A stretch of 64,000 bases of DNA from Cheiracanthium punctorium (Eukaryota > Arthropoda > Arachnida > Araneae > Cheiracanthiidae): NCBI GenBank assembly GCA_038373885.1, contig JAWZYV010013274.1, forward strand, positions 1,054,001 to 1,118,000. The letters run 5' to 3'. Each line of letters starts with the position of its first letter. Positions within the stretch are counted from its first letter, which is position 1. A program made the translations under genes and the position numbers. Under the pieces are notes generated by a model. That model did not search any database. It worked only from the letters and a program-made list of their open reading frames with translations, and had not been told where the DNA came from. Below are positions 46,981-57,901 of this stretch, one piece after another.

Positions 46981-48388
46981 ACTGATTTCAACATTTTCAG
47001 TGGTTTTTTTTTTTTTTTTTAGGAACCCGAAATTGAAATAAATAATATAAATACATATATGTTAGAGATGCCTTTAGAGCGCTTTAGTAGTTAGAGATGC
47101 CTTTAGAGCGTAATGTAATTTTATGAGTGTCCCTGTAAAAGAACGATTGGAATATATGCATAAAGGTAGCTTATAATACTCAGGAATAGCGCAGCTTTCT
47201 GTTCGTGAAAAAAGTTTTAGAATCGGTTCAATAATTATAGACATGCCCACACAGCGTAATGTATAAGGATTATTTTCAGTGTCACTGTAAAAGAACTATT
47301 TTTGTTATATAAATGAAAGGTAGCCTGTAATACTCAGGAATAGTGAACCTTTCTATCGGTAAAAATGCTTTAGAATCGGCTTAGCAGTTACAGTGATAAC
47401 CGTAGAGCGTAATGTAATTCTGTGAGTGTCCCTGTAAAATAACGATTTACGTTATATAAATGAAAGGTATCCCATAACACTCAGAAATACTTTCTATTCG
47501 TGAAAAAAGTTTTAGAATCGGTACAGTAGTTACAGAGATACCCATATAGCGTAATGTATTAGAATCATTTTAAATGTCCCTGTAAAAAAGTTATTTGTGT
47601 TACATGGATGAAAGGTAGCCTATAATACTCAGGAATAGTGCATTATAGGCTGATTTTCATCCATATAACACAGCTTTCTATGCATGTTTAGAATCAGTTA
47701 AGTAATTATAGAGATACTTACAGAGCGTAGTGTAATTCTATGAGTGTCCCTATAAAAGAACTCATAGTGATATATGTATGAAAGGTAGTCTATAATACTC
47801 AGGAATAATCCAGCTCTCTATAAGTGAAAAAAGTTTTAAAATAGGTTCAGTTGTTAGAGAGATACCGTAGAGCGTAATGTACTTACTTCTATGAGTATCC
47901 CTGTAAAAGAACTATTTGTGATACATATTTGAAAGGTAGATTACAATTCTTAGGAATAGTGAAGCTTTCTATTAGTAAAAAAATCTTTAGTATCGGTTCA
48001 GTAGTCACAGAGATGTCCTTAGCGCGTAATGTATTAGAATTATTTTGATTGTCCGTATAAAAGAACAACATTGATGTATATGCATTAAAGGTAGCCTATA
48101 ATACACAAGAATAACGTAATTTTCTATGAGTGAAAATAGCTTCAGAATCGGCTCTGTAACCGGCTATGGTTACAGTGGTATCCATAGAGCGTAATGTAAT
48201 TTTCATGAGTGTCCCTGAAAAAGAACTATGTATGCTATATGGAAGAAAGGTAGCCTATAATACACAGGAATAGTGCAGCTTTCTGACAGTGAAAAAAGTT
48301 TTAGAATTGGTTCATTAGTTCCAGAGATCGTAATGTAATTCGTATGATTATGTCTGCAAAAGACCTATTTGAGATGTAGACATGAAAG

Positions 48389-48564
48389 AAAGGCCGTACC
48401 TAGGGGCTGGACCAGAGGGTCTGGTCCCCCTCCGAAATTAAAAATTTTGTTAACAAAATAATAATGATAAAGTCTTTTTGTGAAAAATTCAGTCTTTTTC
48501 ACCGTTTGGTCCATCTCCGAAATTTTTGGACCCTCCCCGAATTTTTTTTCTGGGTACAGCTCTG
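48389..48564. mobile_element. hAT-like MITE inside the family B array
   Basis: A 176-bp insertion with near-perfect 8-bp TSD CATGAAAG / CGTGAAAG (48381-48388 and 48565-48572); the array consensus has this octamer once. The left end is AAAGGCCGTACCTAGG and the right, read inward, CAGAGCTGTACCCAG. The inside has GGTCTGGTCCCCCTCCG facing GGACCCTCCCCG. Confidence 0.65.
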
Positions 48565-48754
48565 CGTGAAAGGTAGCCCATAACACGCATGAATAGTGTA
48601 GCTTCTATCAGTAAAAAAAAGTCTTAGAATCAGTTCAGATGTTAAAGAAGTACCCATACAGCTTTATGTAATAGAATTATTTTGAGTGTCCTAGTAAAAA
48701 AGAACCATTTAAACTTCTATTTTATATTTAAGAAATTCATGAAAGGTAGCCTAT

Positions 48755-49630
48755 TGTTGCAGAAAACTCTGCTTAATTTCTGGGTCTGTCGTTCTAAAGT
48801 CCAATAGGAGTAGAAAGTCCTAGTAAAGAGCCCACTTATCAGGATAAAACACGAACTTTATTGCTTCTAGCTGTACAAAATTCACAGGCACCAACGGCGG
48901 CCAGTAGCTTGCTTATAACAATTTGCTCAGTACCGAAGCTTTCACAGATGTAACTCACACACAAAATGAAATACTTCCACAAGCAAAAAATTCTGTGGAA
49001 ACTTACGAGTAAAATCGTAAACAGTCGCTCGAGACTCAGCAATGAAGAATTTACACACAGCACTCAAAAGCCAGCTTTTAAAAACAAGTAAATTTTTGCT
49101 TCTATAAGCGCTAACACAAGTCTTATATTCTCAACAGCACGGACGTACTAGCAGTCAAAAACAGACTGCTATCAGCACGCTGTCGTATTTATAGGTGACA
49201 TTAGCAGCTGTTAGAAATTTCTCGAAGGATCCCCTTAAAGACCGAATTTTGATAACGTCATAGGAATACAGTTGAATCATTAGACTATTACACAATATTA
49301 ATGCAGGAAATTTTATTTTACAGACCCCATTGGAAATATCGCGCCAAATATCCAAAATGTCACCAAGTATGGCGACTTTTGAAGAAATATCGCAACGTTT
49401 GGCGCCAAAAATAAATTTCTTAAAGTGACGTCAGCTAAGTTCCAACATCAATATTTCTCAAGATTACCTGATGTTAAATAATGGGAAAACCCAAAACTTC
49501 ATATCTCCCGTTCTAGTTAACCGATTTTCTGCAAAAAAAATGTAAAATTTAATTATTTGATGCGTAGAATACGAATTTTAAGCTAGTTTAAAATCCCTAG
49601 AACAGCGGATTGCGCTAAAAATTCGTAACA
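48755..49630 (-). mobile_element. Solo LTR, 876 bp
   Basis: On the minus strand it starts TGTTACGAATTTTTAGCG and ends AGTTTTCTGCAACA, i.e. TG…CA with inverted TGTT/AACA tips. It is flanked by a 4-bp direct duplication, CTAT (48751-48754 and 49631-49634). The insertion falls inside the array phrase GCCTATAATACTCAGG, which is continuous once one CTAT is removed, so the borders are secure. There is no coding, and no internal region beside it, so it is a solo LTR left by recombination. A second related copy lies at 49704. Confidence 0.82.
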
Positions 49631-49703
49631 CTATAATGCTCAGGAATAGAAGCTTTCTTTTATTGAAAAAAGTTTTTGATTCGCTTCAGTAGTTACAGAG
49701 ATA

Positions 49704-50600
49704 TTGGGTTCGTTGTTCTAAATTCCAGTGTACGTAGAAAGTTCTAGTAAAAAGTCCATTTGTCTGCATCGAATACAATTTTTATTACTACTAGAACTTC
49801 GTCGAACAATGAGCTGTACAAAATTCACAGGTACTAACGTCCAGTAACTTGCTTATAGCAGTCCGCTCAGTACAGAAGCTTTCACAGATGCTGTATTTCT
49901 CACACAAAAAACCACTTCCACTGGCAAAAATTGAACGGAAACTTACAAGGGAAATCATAAACAGTCCCTCAGGACTCAGCAATGAGGAATTAACACACTG
50001 CACTCAAAAACAAGAAAAAAAAATTGCTTCCAATAGCACAATTTACAGAGTGATGCATCGAGTGTTAATTAGCGTTCAAATATAATTAATTCTGGTAGCC
50101 TGTCCTGCCACTATTTACAGGTGTCGCAGAAGCTAAGCGAAAATTCTGGAAGGAGCTATTTCTCGAAGAACCCCCATAAAGCTCGAATTTTGATTACGTT
50201 ATGGAAATGTAAATAAATAATACTAAGCCACAAGCTAAGCTCAATATTAATGCAAGATTACAGGCCTATATGTGGATACGGGGATATTACATGCCTCATT
50301 GGTAAAATCGTGCAAATGACCAAAATGTCGCCAATCTTCGCAAGTTTGGGGAGAAATATCGCCAACTTTGGCGCCAAAAATAAGTTCCAAAAAGGGAGGT
50401 CAGCAAATCTCTAGCATCTTAGTTTCTCGAGATTTTTAGAAAACCCTATGTTAACCAATGGGCAAACCAAAAACTCCATAGGCCAGGTTTTAGTTAACCG
50501 ATTTCGATACAACAAAATGCAAAATTTAATTATTTGACGCACAGGGTACGAATTTTAGGCTAATTTTAATATCCGAGAGTCAGAACAAACCGAAAATTCG
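49704..50600 (-). mobile_element. Second, diverged LTR copy, ends damaged
   Basis: It aligns by eye with 48785-49625 over nearly all its length: shared GTAGAAAG.CCTAGTAAA, AGCTGTACAAAATTCACAGG, GAAGCTTTCACAGATG and GGCGCCAAAAATAA phrases. It differs at many sites and indels, so the two copies are old. It lacks the first 30 bp or so on its left and the TG tip on its right. The flanks on both sides are family B array phrases. Confidence 0.7.
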
Positions 50601-51079
50601 TAAGTACATATATATATATAACGGTTTAGTAGTTAGAGGTGCCTTCAGAGCTTAATGTAATTCTTATGAGTATCGCTGCAAAAGAACTGTGGGATACAAT
50701 GCGTAATCTAATTCCTATGAGTCTCCCTGTAAAAGAAATATTTGCGAAATATGCATGAAAGGTAGCCTATAATATTCAGGTATGGTGTAGCATTCTATTA
50801 GGGAAGAAAGTTATCGAACCTGTATAATGTACTTACAGCGATGTCTATAGAGCTTGTATTAGGATTATTTTGAGCGTACCTGTCAAAGAACTCTTTATGG
50901 TATATGCATGAAAGCAGGGTATAAACTATCTTCACGCCAAATTTTACTCGAATCCGTTAAGCCGTTTTTGCGTGACTGAGTCAAAAACATCCAAACACAC
51001 AAACATGCGAACTTTTACATTTATAATATTAGTAGAATGAGTTTCAATAAAGAGATAATTGTTAAAATCAATTCAATAA

Positions 51080-51990
51080 TATACGGTACAATAATGCTTT
51101 TTTAAAATGTGTCAATAACATACTTTGGAAGAATAGACTTCACCTTTATTGAAAATGACTTTCAACAAAGGGACGCAATTGTTGGAAATAATGGAGAATT
51201 GGAAATAATGCAGAAATACACGGTATAACAATACTCTTTTAGAATGTGTTTTAAGAATATACTTTGAAGCAGTGAACTAAACCTTTAACAAAAGTTACTT
51301 TCAACAAAGGGACGTAACTGTTGGAAATAATGCAGAAATATACGGTTAAAAATGCTGTTTAAGAATGTGTATCAATAATATACTTTGAAACAGTGGACTA
51401 AAAATTTATTTAAAATGACTTCCATCAAAGGAACGTAATTGTTGGAAATAATGGAAAAAAATAAATAAACACGATATAACAATGATCTTTAAAAATGTAT
51501 GTCAATAATAAACTTGGAAACCGTTGACTAAACCTTTATTAAAAATGACTTTCAACAAAGGGACGTAATTGTTGGAAATAGTGCAGAAATACATGATAAA
51601 AAACAATGCTCTTTAAGAATGTGTGCCAATAATATACTTTGAAACAGTGGACTAAACCTTTATTTAAAATGATTTTCAACAAAGGGACGAAATTGTTGGA
51701 AATAATGCAAAAATACATGGTATAACAATGCTTTTTAAGAATGTGTGTCAATAATATACTTTGGAACAGGGGACTATATTGAAAATGACTTTCAACAAAG
51801 AAACGTAATTGTTGAAAATAATGAATGAAAAAAAAAAAAAAACCACTATATAATCTTTAAAAATGTGTGTCAATAATGTACTTTGGAATAGTGGACTAAG
51901 CCTTTATTTCAAATAACTTTCAAGAAAGTGTCGTAATTTTTAGAAATAATACAGAAATACACTGTATAACAATGCTCTTTTAGAATGTGT
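51080..51990. repeat. Tandem array of about 125-bp units
   Basis: Seven degenerate units (spacing 116-130 bp) anchored by TTTCAACAAAGGGACGTAAT at about 51170, 51299, 51420, 51550, 51674, 51790 and 51918. They share GTTGGAAATAATGCAGAAAT, TGTGT.AATAATATACTTTG and GTGGACTAAACCTTTATT. No relation to the family B unit is seen. It starts about 35 bp from the family B terminus. Non-coding. Confidence 0.8.
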
Positions 51991-52330
51991 GTCAATGGGG
52001 CGCCCGAAAATGAGCCAAATCTCACTACACCAATCATGATGGTCGGATACTTCAATGTTAATGGCTCACAGGACCGCTAGCTGCCCGACTTCATGCTGAG
52101 CGAGTTAATTTGTCTTACTCAAAACTTATCGAACAACGCTAGGTTATACCTGTATTTATATAATGTTTATCCGAAATCTTGATGTATCCCTTATATCACT
52201 TGTTTCTTACTTTTCGTATCACAGATCCTACTAATTTTATAAAAATGAAAGTTTTTATGTTTGGGACTCAATCATGCGAAATCGGCTGACGATTTCGATG
52301 AAATTCGGAAAGGCACATAAACTGGATTAA

Positions 52331-52608
52331 CCCATTTGTGCCCAGATATTTTTGCGACTTTCCTCGGTTTTTGCTAATACCAGGAATAATAGATAATTTT
52401 CTGATGTCAACTTCTTGGACAAGGGGTGCTTTCTTTTAAAATCAGTACGCATAAAAATTGAAATGTCTACATTCTACTTCGTAATGTTAAAATACTTTGT
52501 GGAGTTGAGGTTCAATATAGTCGGGAATAAAGGCTAGGAAAAATAAATAACGTTTTCGACTAATAGCGAAAATGCCGTCCCAAAAAAGGGACACTAGGCA
52601 TAAATGGG
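52331..52608. mobile_element. piggyBac-like MITE
   Basis: A 278-bp element between TTAA copies (52327-52330 and 52609-52612). The left end is CCCATTTGTGCCCAG and the right, read inward, CCCATTTATGCCTAG. Non-coding. Same type as 33778. Confidence 0.82.
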
Positions 52609-52647
52609 TTAACATATAGACTACATTTTAATGAAATAGCATAAATA

Positions 52648-53039
52648 CCGTATTTACTCGCGTAATAGTCGCACTTTTTACCCAAGTTTTCGTAGTGTGT
52701 GTGTAGATGCGACTATTATGCGAGTGTACAATGTAATATTGTTATATTGCACACCCTAATGTTTAAAACATTACTGGTATTATAATAAAATTACTAATTT
52801 ACCAAATGTTTCCAGATTATCTGCCGTATATTAAACAACCTTTTCTTCACTTGTATAAAAAAAAAAAAAAAAAAATAATAATAATAATTTTTCTTTTTAC
52901 AGTAATATTTTTGTACTACTATTTTTAAAGACATCAATGATAAGTCCACTACGTGACTGCGACTTTTATACGGAAAAAATATTTTGACGATTTTTTATGC
53001 TTTGAAATGGGGATGCGACTATTAGGCGAGTAAACACGG
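52648..53039. mobile_element. TA-flanked MITE with long inverted ends
   Basis: A 392-bp element flanked by TA (52646-52647 and 53040-53041). The left end starts CCGTATTTACTCGCGTAATA and the right, read inward, CCGTGTTTACTCGCCTAATA; the match continues with GTCGCA on both sides. Each end has a second inverted GCGACTATTA stretch further in, so ends are partly doubled. An A run and an AAT microsatellite lie in the middle. The superfamily is uncertain (Tc1/mariner-like by TSD). Confidence 0.8.
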
Positions 53040-53170
53040 TAGTTTTTTTACGGGGACACTCAAAATAAATCTATTACATTACGCTCTATGATCTCTCTAA
53101 CAACCGAACCAATTCTAAAACTTTTTTCACTGATAGAAAGCTACACTAATCCTGAGTAAAACTTAATAAT

Positions 53171-54218
53171 ATAAATCATAATTTTATTTAAATTCTTTTG
53201 TTCGCAATAATTATTGAATGATTACCAAGTAAAGATTTTTAAAGTTACTGAATATATACCTTTATTACTATTAGACATTATTTGGAATTGCATCAAACAA
53301 TTCAACTTATCCATCAATTGATAACTATAGAAATTGGCAAAATTGAATTCAGAACACAGAAGATTGCTAGAATAAATGACATAGTCATGCAAATTTTGTA
53401 TTATATCCAATGGTTGGAATGTACAACACCATATCAAATCACTGAAATATATTTGTTCTTCCTCTTTCACTTCTAATTTAATGCTTGCTCATTCATGAAA
53501 AGTGAAGATAAGATTTTTAAAAAGCACTTCATTCTTTAAAATAAATAAAAATAATTACTGCATGTACGCTTTTTAGCAGGTATAAAATAAATTTTTTTAA
53601 ACTCAATTGTCCAAAGGTATGGAATACAGTTTAACATATTTTAAATAATTTATTTTTCATAAAGCTTTATTTTTAATTTTTTGTAGCATACTTAAAAAGG
53701 TCGCTTTAAAAATTTTCTTTCTTAAACCTTGCTTTAATCTTTTGAAAATGAAAAAAGCATTAATATTTTATTTTAACTATCAAATGTTTTTAATCAGCTT
53801 AAAAGAATTAAAATAATAAAAATAATTAACATCCTTTTGCCAGAAGTACTCAAACAAATTATATATTTAAAAACCTTCCAGAATTATTTCGATTTTTTTT
53901 TTTTTTTTTAGTTTTTTTTTTTTTTTTTAGTTTTAGTTTTTAGTTTTTAAAAACTGAAAATAAGCTTAAATTGATGACAGTTTGTTTTATGAATAACCTA
54001 GCTGTTAACTTATGACACAGTTCGCTTTCTTAAGACATCCTTTCCCAGAACTAGTTATCTTTTGCTTTTAATATTTTTTCTTCATTCATTAAAATGTTGA
54101 GAATTAAAAAAAAAAAAAAACATAAAATATGTAATATGAATATTTAGAATACCAAATCTTGTCAATAGTCTGATTTACTAAATTCTGCAGTTACTCTTAA
54201 TTTTATATAATTAAAACT
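53171..54218. other. Stretch without a recognisable gene
   Basis: Very AT-rich with long T runs (53896-53945). The overlapping open frames on both strands at 53222-53476 are mirror images of one AT-rich stretch and carry no motif. Confidence 0.5.
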
Positions 54219-54399
54219 GTGGCGTAATAAGAGGGGGGCGCTCGGGTGGCAAGATTAAAAAAAAAAGACGGCAGGACACTTAAAAATAATATGGTGAAAA
54301 ACTAAAGGACCGAAATGGGGGCAGAATGCTGAAACTTAGAATGAATGGGGCGGCAAACTGAAGGACCGCACCGAGCGCAAATAACCCACCGCTACACTG
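54219..54399. mobile_element. Possible hAT-like MITE
   Basis: About 181 bp: the left end GTGGCGTAATAAGAGGGG faces, read inward from the right, CAGTGTAGCGGTGGG; inner GGGCGCTCGG faces CCGAGCGC. The flanking octamers agree only in part (TTAAAACT / CTAAAGCA), so the borders are not firm. Confidence 0.4.
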
Positions 54400-54504
54400 C
54401 TAAAGCAAAAGATCATTATTATGCTCCTTTTTTGGCAAAAGTATAATGTCTTTCAATTGCTTTATTCGCGAAACGTCGCAAATCGCACGTTTTTTAGATC
54501 GATT

Positions 54505-54690
54505 TGAGTGGATAAAGCCACTGAACATAGTAGACGCCGAAGTGTTGAAGTGTGGCTGCGCGACTGTCGGTCTGGAGTTTTTGTCGGTTTCATGAAATGT
54601 AACGTCAATACACGTTAGAACTCTTTAAAAGTCATCCAACCAAGGCACCCCCCTTAGGAGATATCCCTTGTCTAGGCTTGCCATAACAAA
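54505..54690 (+). repeat. tRNA-derived SINE, degraded copy
   Basis: GAGTGGATAAAGCCACTGAACATAGTAGACG head, no B-box, then GTCGGTCTGGAGTTTTTGTC core, GTTAGAACTCTTTAAAAG and a C-rich end. Aligns with the 43777 copy. Confidence 0.55.
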
Positions 54691-55149
54691 CAAGCAACTT
54701 TCTGTATCATCCTTAATTATGTATGGTTAGTAAATAGCTGTTATACATTAAGAATAATATGTACTAAGAAAGCCGATTAAAAAGAGGAAATCGTTTAGGG
54801 GAAATTAAAAAAAACTTGCTAGTGCGCAAAACTAGAAAGAGAAGAGCAATAACTATGTACAGCTGGCGACGAACTCTGGAATAATGATTGTTTGATAATT
54901 CGCAACTACTTATTTATCAAACGTAGCTACCGATATTTGAGGATTGACAGATGGAATCGCAAATTTTTAGATAGCTTAAGAAAATTTTGATTTTCCCAAC
55001 CGTATTTTCTTCCCCCAACTCCTAAGTGAAATGCCCAGGTAGTTCTGCCCGGCCGATTGGGCTTCTCATTGAGTCAGCAAAAACAAAACATACTAGAGGC
55101 CCCTTTTCGGGTTACTCGCCTCGCGCAAATGCAAAGACAATGAAAAAGA
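54691..55149. other. Stretch without a recognisable gene
   Basis: AT-rich to mixed composition, no paired termini and no coding signal seen. Confidence 0.45.
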
Positions 55150-56035
55150 CAGTAACAGTATTTCTAATATAGGCCACCTTACATCCGTATGCCACAAATA
55201 TTTCTTTTAAAGGGACACCCATAGCAATTACATCTAAGGCGACCAGATTTTTTAAGAAAGAAAGGGGGACACATCAGCGTAGTGACCCCAACTCCGAAAA
55301 AAAAAGTTGGAGATATTTTATAAATTCAATGTACTGCTCAAAATAGCTTTTATTTATTCAACTAGAGCATTATTATCATTCATATAATAAAGGAAACATG
55401 ATAGATTTCTTTTTAAATTGGGAAGAAATAACTGTTTTAATTAAAATTTTGCCCACACGTTTTGTTTTACATTTTGGGGACAAACAGAAAAGCGTTCTGA
55501 AATTGGGGACTGTCCCCGAAAATTAGGGACGTTTGGTCACCTTACATTATGCTCGATGGGTATCTCTGTAACCAATGAATCGATTCTAAAGATTTTTTCA
55601 CTCACAGAAAACTACACCACTCTTGTATAACATAAGATAAAATTCATGCATTTAGCATTAGTTCTTTTACAGAAACGCTCAAAATAATTCTAATACAATA
55701 AGCACTGCTGGCATTTCTGTACCTACTAAACTGGTTCCGAAATTTTTGTCACTAAAAAAGCTGCACTATTCCTGAGTAGGCTGCCTTTCATTCATATAGC
55801 AATAGCATAAATAGTTCTTTTACAGCAACATTCAAAATAATTCTAACTAGTGACTACTAATAATTCTAACTATTATCTCTGTAACTACTGAACAGATTCG
55901 ATAACATTTTTCGGTGACAGAAAGCTATACTATTCCTGAGTACTACCTGAGATACCTTTCATGCATATAATATAAATAGTACTTTTACAGGGACATTCAA
56001 ACGAATTCTAATACATTATGCTATATGGACAGGTA
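55150..56035 (+). repeat. Family B units, third locus
   Basis: About four units in the orientation of the 52227 copy: GTTCTTTTACAGGGACATTCAAA, ATTCTAATACATTATGCT, ATCTCTGTAACTACTGAACAGATTC and CTATACTATTCCTGAGTA-type phrases at 55195-55233 and 55542-56035. One unit is split by the MITE at 55234. It may be the continuation of the 52227 element, separated by later insertions. Confidence 0.6.
55234..55541. mobile_element. hAT-like MITE inside family B units
   Basis: A 308-bp insertion. AAGGCGACCAGATTTTTT near the left end faces, read inward from the right, GGTGACCAAACGTCCC. TTACAT is duplicated on both sides (55228-55233 and 55542-55547); the array consensus has it once. The inside has GGGACTGTCCCCG near the right end. 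The exact TSD length (6 to 8) is unclear. Confidence 0.6.
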
Positions 56036-56547
56036 TTTTTTTAAGATGCAATATATGCTGTGAAATTAATAGATTGGCTCTCGCTCGACCGACAACTGAG
56101 CAACAAATCTCTTTGCTGTGTCGATCTGCTTTTTCTTCGTTTATACTTTCCGATCAGCTTTCTTAAAATATTGCCCGAATTTGCATTACTAAAAAGATTC
56201 TGATTTCCTATAATTTGATTGGATAATGCCAATGCTTTGTTGTAAAGCTAACAATACAGAAATCATTTCCTTTGCTCATGACCAGTTGACACTTTTCTTC
56301 GGCAATTATGTCAGAACACCTAATACATCCGGACAATGGCGGGTACAAAATCTATTTTGGTTAAGTATTTTGGGAGGCTATTAGCAGACCAAACCGCAAG
56401 GTCACCGTTATTATTAAACTAATGAGCTTGAAATTTTAAACATTTATGTACAAAAACACGAGGGGAAATCTTTAATTTGATTTGCACATTCTTTTAAATA
56501 ACAATATCTCGATATCTGATTGTGTAGTAAACACAGTGAGGTACACA
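56036..56547. other. Stretch without a recognisable gene
   Basis: AT-rich, between family B and family A repeats. No termini or coding signal seen. Confidence 0.45.
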
Positions 56548-57492
56548 GTGATGCTGGAACAAAATTTCAGCATTTGAAAACGATTTTCACAAAATCTCAA
56601 AATGTAATCAAAATATTTTACAAATTCAACGCCTATAAATTATGATTAGCAACTACCTATCATATCACCAAATTTCGTATCATTCGTATTAGTCGTTATT
56701 ACGTGATGCTTGAAGAAATATAAACGTATTTTGAGAGAATTCTCACAAAATCTCAAAATCTAATAAAAATGTTTAAAAAATTGGACACCTATGGTTTATT
56801 TTGAGCAACCGTCTATCATGTGACCAAATTTCATATCATTCGCTTAGTCGTTATTACGTAATGCGTGAACAAAGATTCACCCAGTTTTAAACGATTATCG
56901 CAAAATCTCGAAATCTGATATTTTTTTTTAATTAGATGCTTATAGTTTAAGGTGAGTGACCACCTATCATTTCACCAAATATCATTTTTTTTTCACCTTT
57001 GCAGTTATTACGTGATGTGCGAACACGAATTTACGCAGCTTAAAACGATTTTCGCAAAATCTGAAAATCTAATCAAGATTTTTTTTTTAAAATCGGCGCC
57101 TATGTTTTAAGTTGAGTGACCACCAATCATGATACCAAATTTCATTTCAATTGCTTCAGGCGTTTATACGTGATGCTCGAACACAAATTTACGCAGTTTG
57201 AAAGGATTTTCGCAAAATCTCAAAATCCAATCAAGATTTTTTAAAAATTCGACGCCTATGTTTTAAGTTGAGTGACCACCTATCATGACACCAAATTCCA
57301 TATCATTCGCTTCAGTCGTTTTTACGTGATGCTTGAAAAAAAAAAAAGAGCGTCACGGACAGAATGACAGACAGACAAACTTTTTTTTGAGGGTCGCACC
57401 GGATTCCCAGGTATTTGAAGCGGATAGAAATCGCAAAATTTTTGAATTCCAAGAAATGTACGGACAAAAGTCTAATTTTGTTTACATAGATC
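56548..57492 (+). repeat. Tandem-unit mobile repeat, family A, copy 2
   Basis: Five units with the anchor CAAAATCTC near 56591, 56747, 56901, 57056 and 57213, then the same tail as copy 1 (GCGTCACGGACAGAATGACAG…GAATTCCAAGAAATGTAC…) at 57352-57492. It enters abruptly at GATGCTGGAACAAAATTTCAGC, which is inside the second unit of copy 1 (about 14938). The copies differ in unit number but agree unit by unit in order, so they derive from one ancestor rather than from independent amplification. Confidence 0.72.
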
Positions 57493-57510
57493 TCCGTGGA
57501 TCAGCCATCA

Positions 57511-57892
57511 GGCAAAGGAAGCATGACGTTCATGAAATGTATTCCGTGTTACTTTTCACTGCACCATCACTCTTCATGCAGGAAGAGTAGTTTTACAGCC
57601 AAAGGAAACATGTTTCCAAAATGTATTTCATGTTACTTTTCACAACATCGTCACTCTTCATGCAGGAAAAGTAGTTTTACAGGCAAAGAAAGCACAACGT
57701 TCACGAATGTATTCCATGTTATTTTTCACTGCACCACCACTCTTCAGACAGAAAAAGTAGTTTTACAGGCAAAGGAAGCATGACGTTCCCAAAATGTATT
57801 TCATGTTACTTTTCACAACATCGTCACTCTTAATGCAGGAAAAGTAGTTTTACAAGCAAAGGAAGCATGACGTTCATCAAATATGTTCCATG
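57511..57892 (+). repeat. Tandem repeat, 86-bp unit, about 4.4 copies
   Basis: Units begin GGCAAAGGAAGCATGACGTT at about 57511, 57598, 57682, 57768 and 57856 (spacing 84-88). Odd and even units differ (CACTGCACCATCACTC versus CACAACATCGTCACTC), giving a two-unit higher-order pattern of about 171 bp. One frame stays open through three units and would repeat a Cys/His/Ser-rich peptide (CYFSLHHHSSCRKSSFT); I consider that incidental. Confidence 0.8.
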
Positions 57893-57901
57893 AATTAGTG
57901 T

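Larger units (their letters stand above)
46990..51045 (-). repeat. Tandem-unit mobile repeat, family B, large interrupted copy
   Basis: Degenerate units of about 145-175 bp. The anchor AGCGTAATGTA recurs near 47107, 47253, 47406, 47548, 47725, 47871, 48023 and 48188, and further units flank the insertions up to 50930. Each unit also has GAATCGGTTCAGTAGTTACAGAGAT, GTCCCTGTAAAAGAAC and GAAAGGTAGCCTATAATACTCAGGAATAG-type phrases. Read on the minus strand the element starts at about 51045 with CTACTAATATTATAAATG and a short non-repeated leader (51045-50915) containing AACGGCTTAACGGATTCG. That start is the kind seen at the ends of many arthropod non-autonomous elements, often described as Helitron-like. 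It is broken by a MITE (48389) and two LTR relics (48755, 49704). Confidence 0.7.
52227..53160 (+). repeat. Family B element, second copy, plus orientation
   Basis: Starts CTACTAATTTTATAAAAATG and GCGAAATCGGCTGACGATTTCG, corresponding to the leader at 51045 read on the minus strand. It continues into array phrases (TTACGGGGACACTCAAAATAA…CATTACGCTCTATGATCTC) at 53048-53160. Two MITEs (52331 and 52648) interrupt it. The two family B copies are therefore arranged head to head around the 125-bp array. Confidence 0.6.

Noticed and set aside
53222..53476. Overlapping open frames on both strands; a donor-like TTG|GTAATC at 53226
   Set aside because: I first considered it as NUDT14 exon 1, but the peptide did not match the family; the correct first exon was found at 42764-42844.
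57496..57783. Cys/His-rich repeated peptide
   Set aside because: It is the translation of an 86-bp tandem repeat; the frame closes after three units and the flanks are non-coding.
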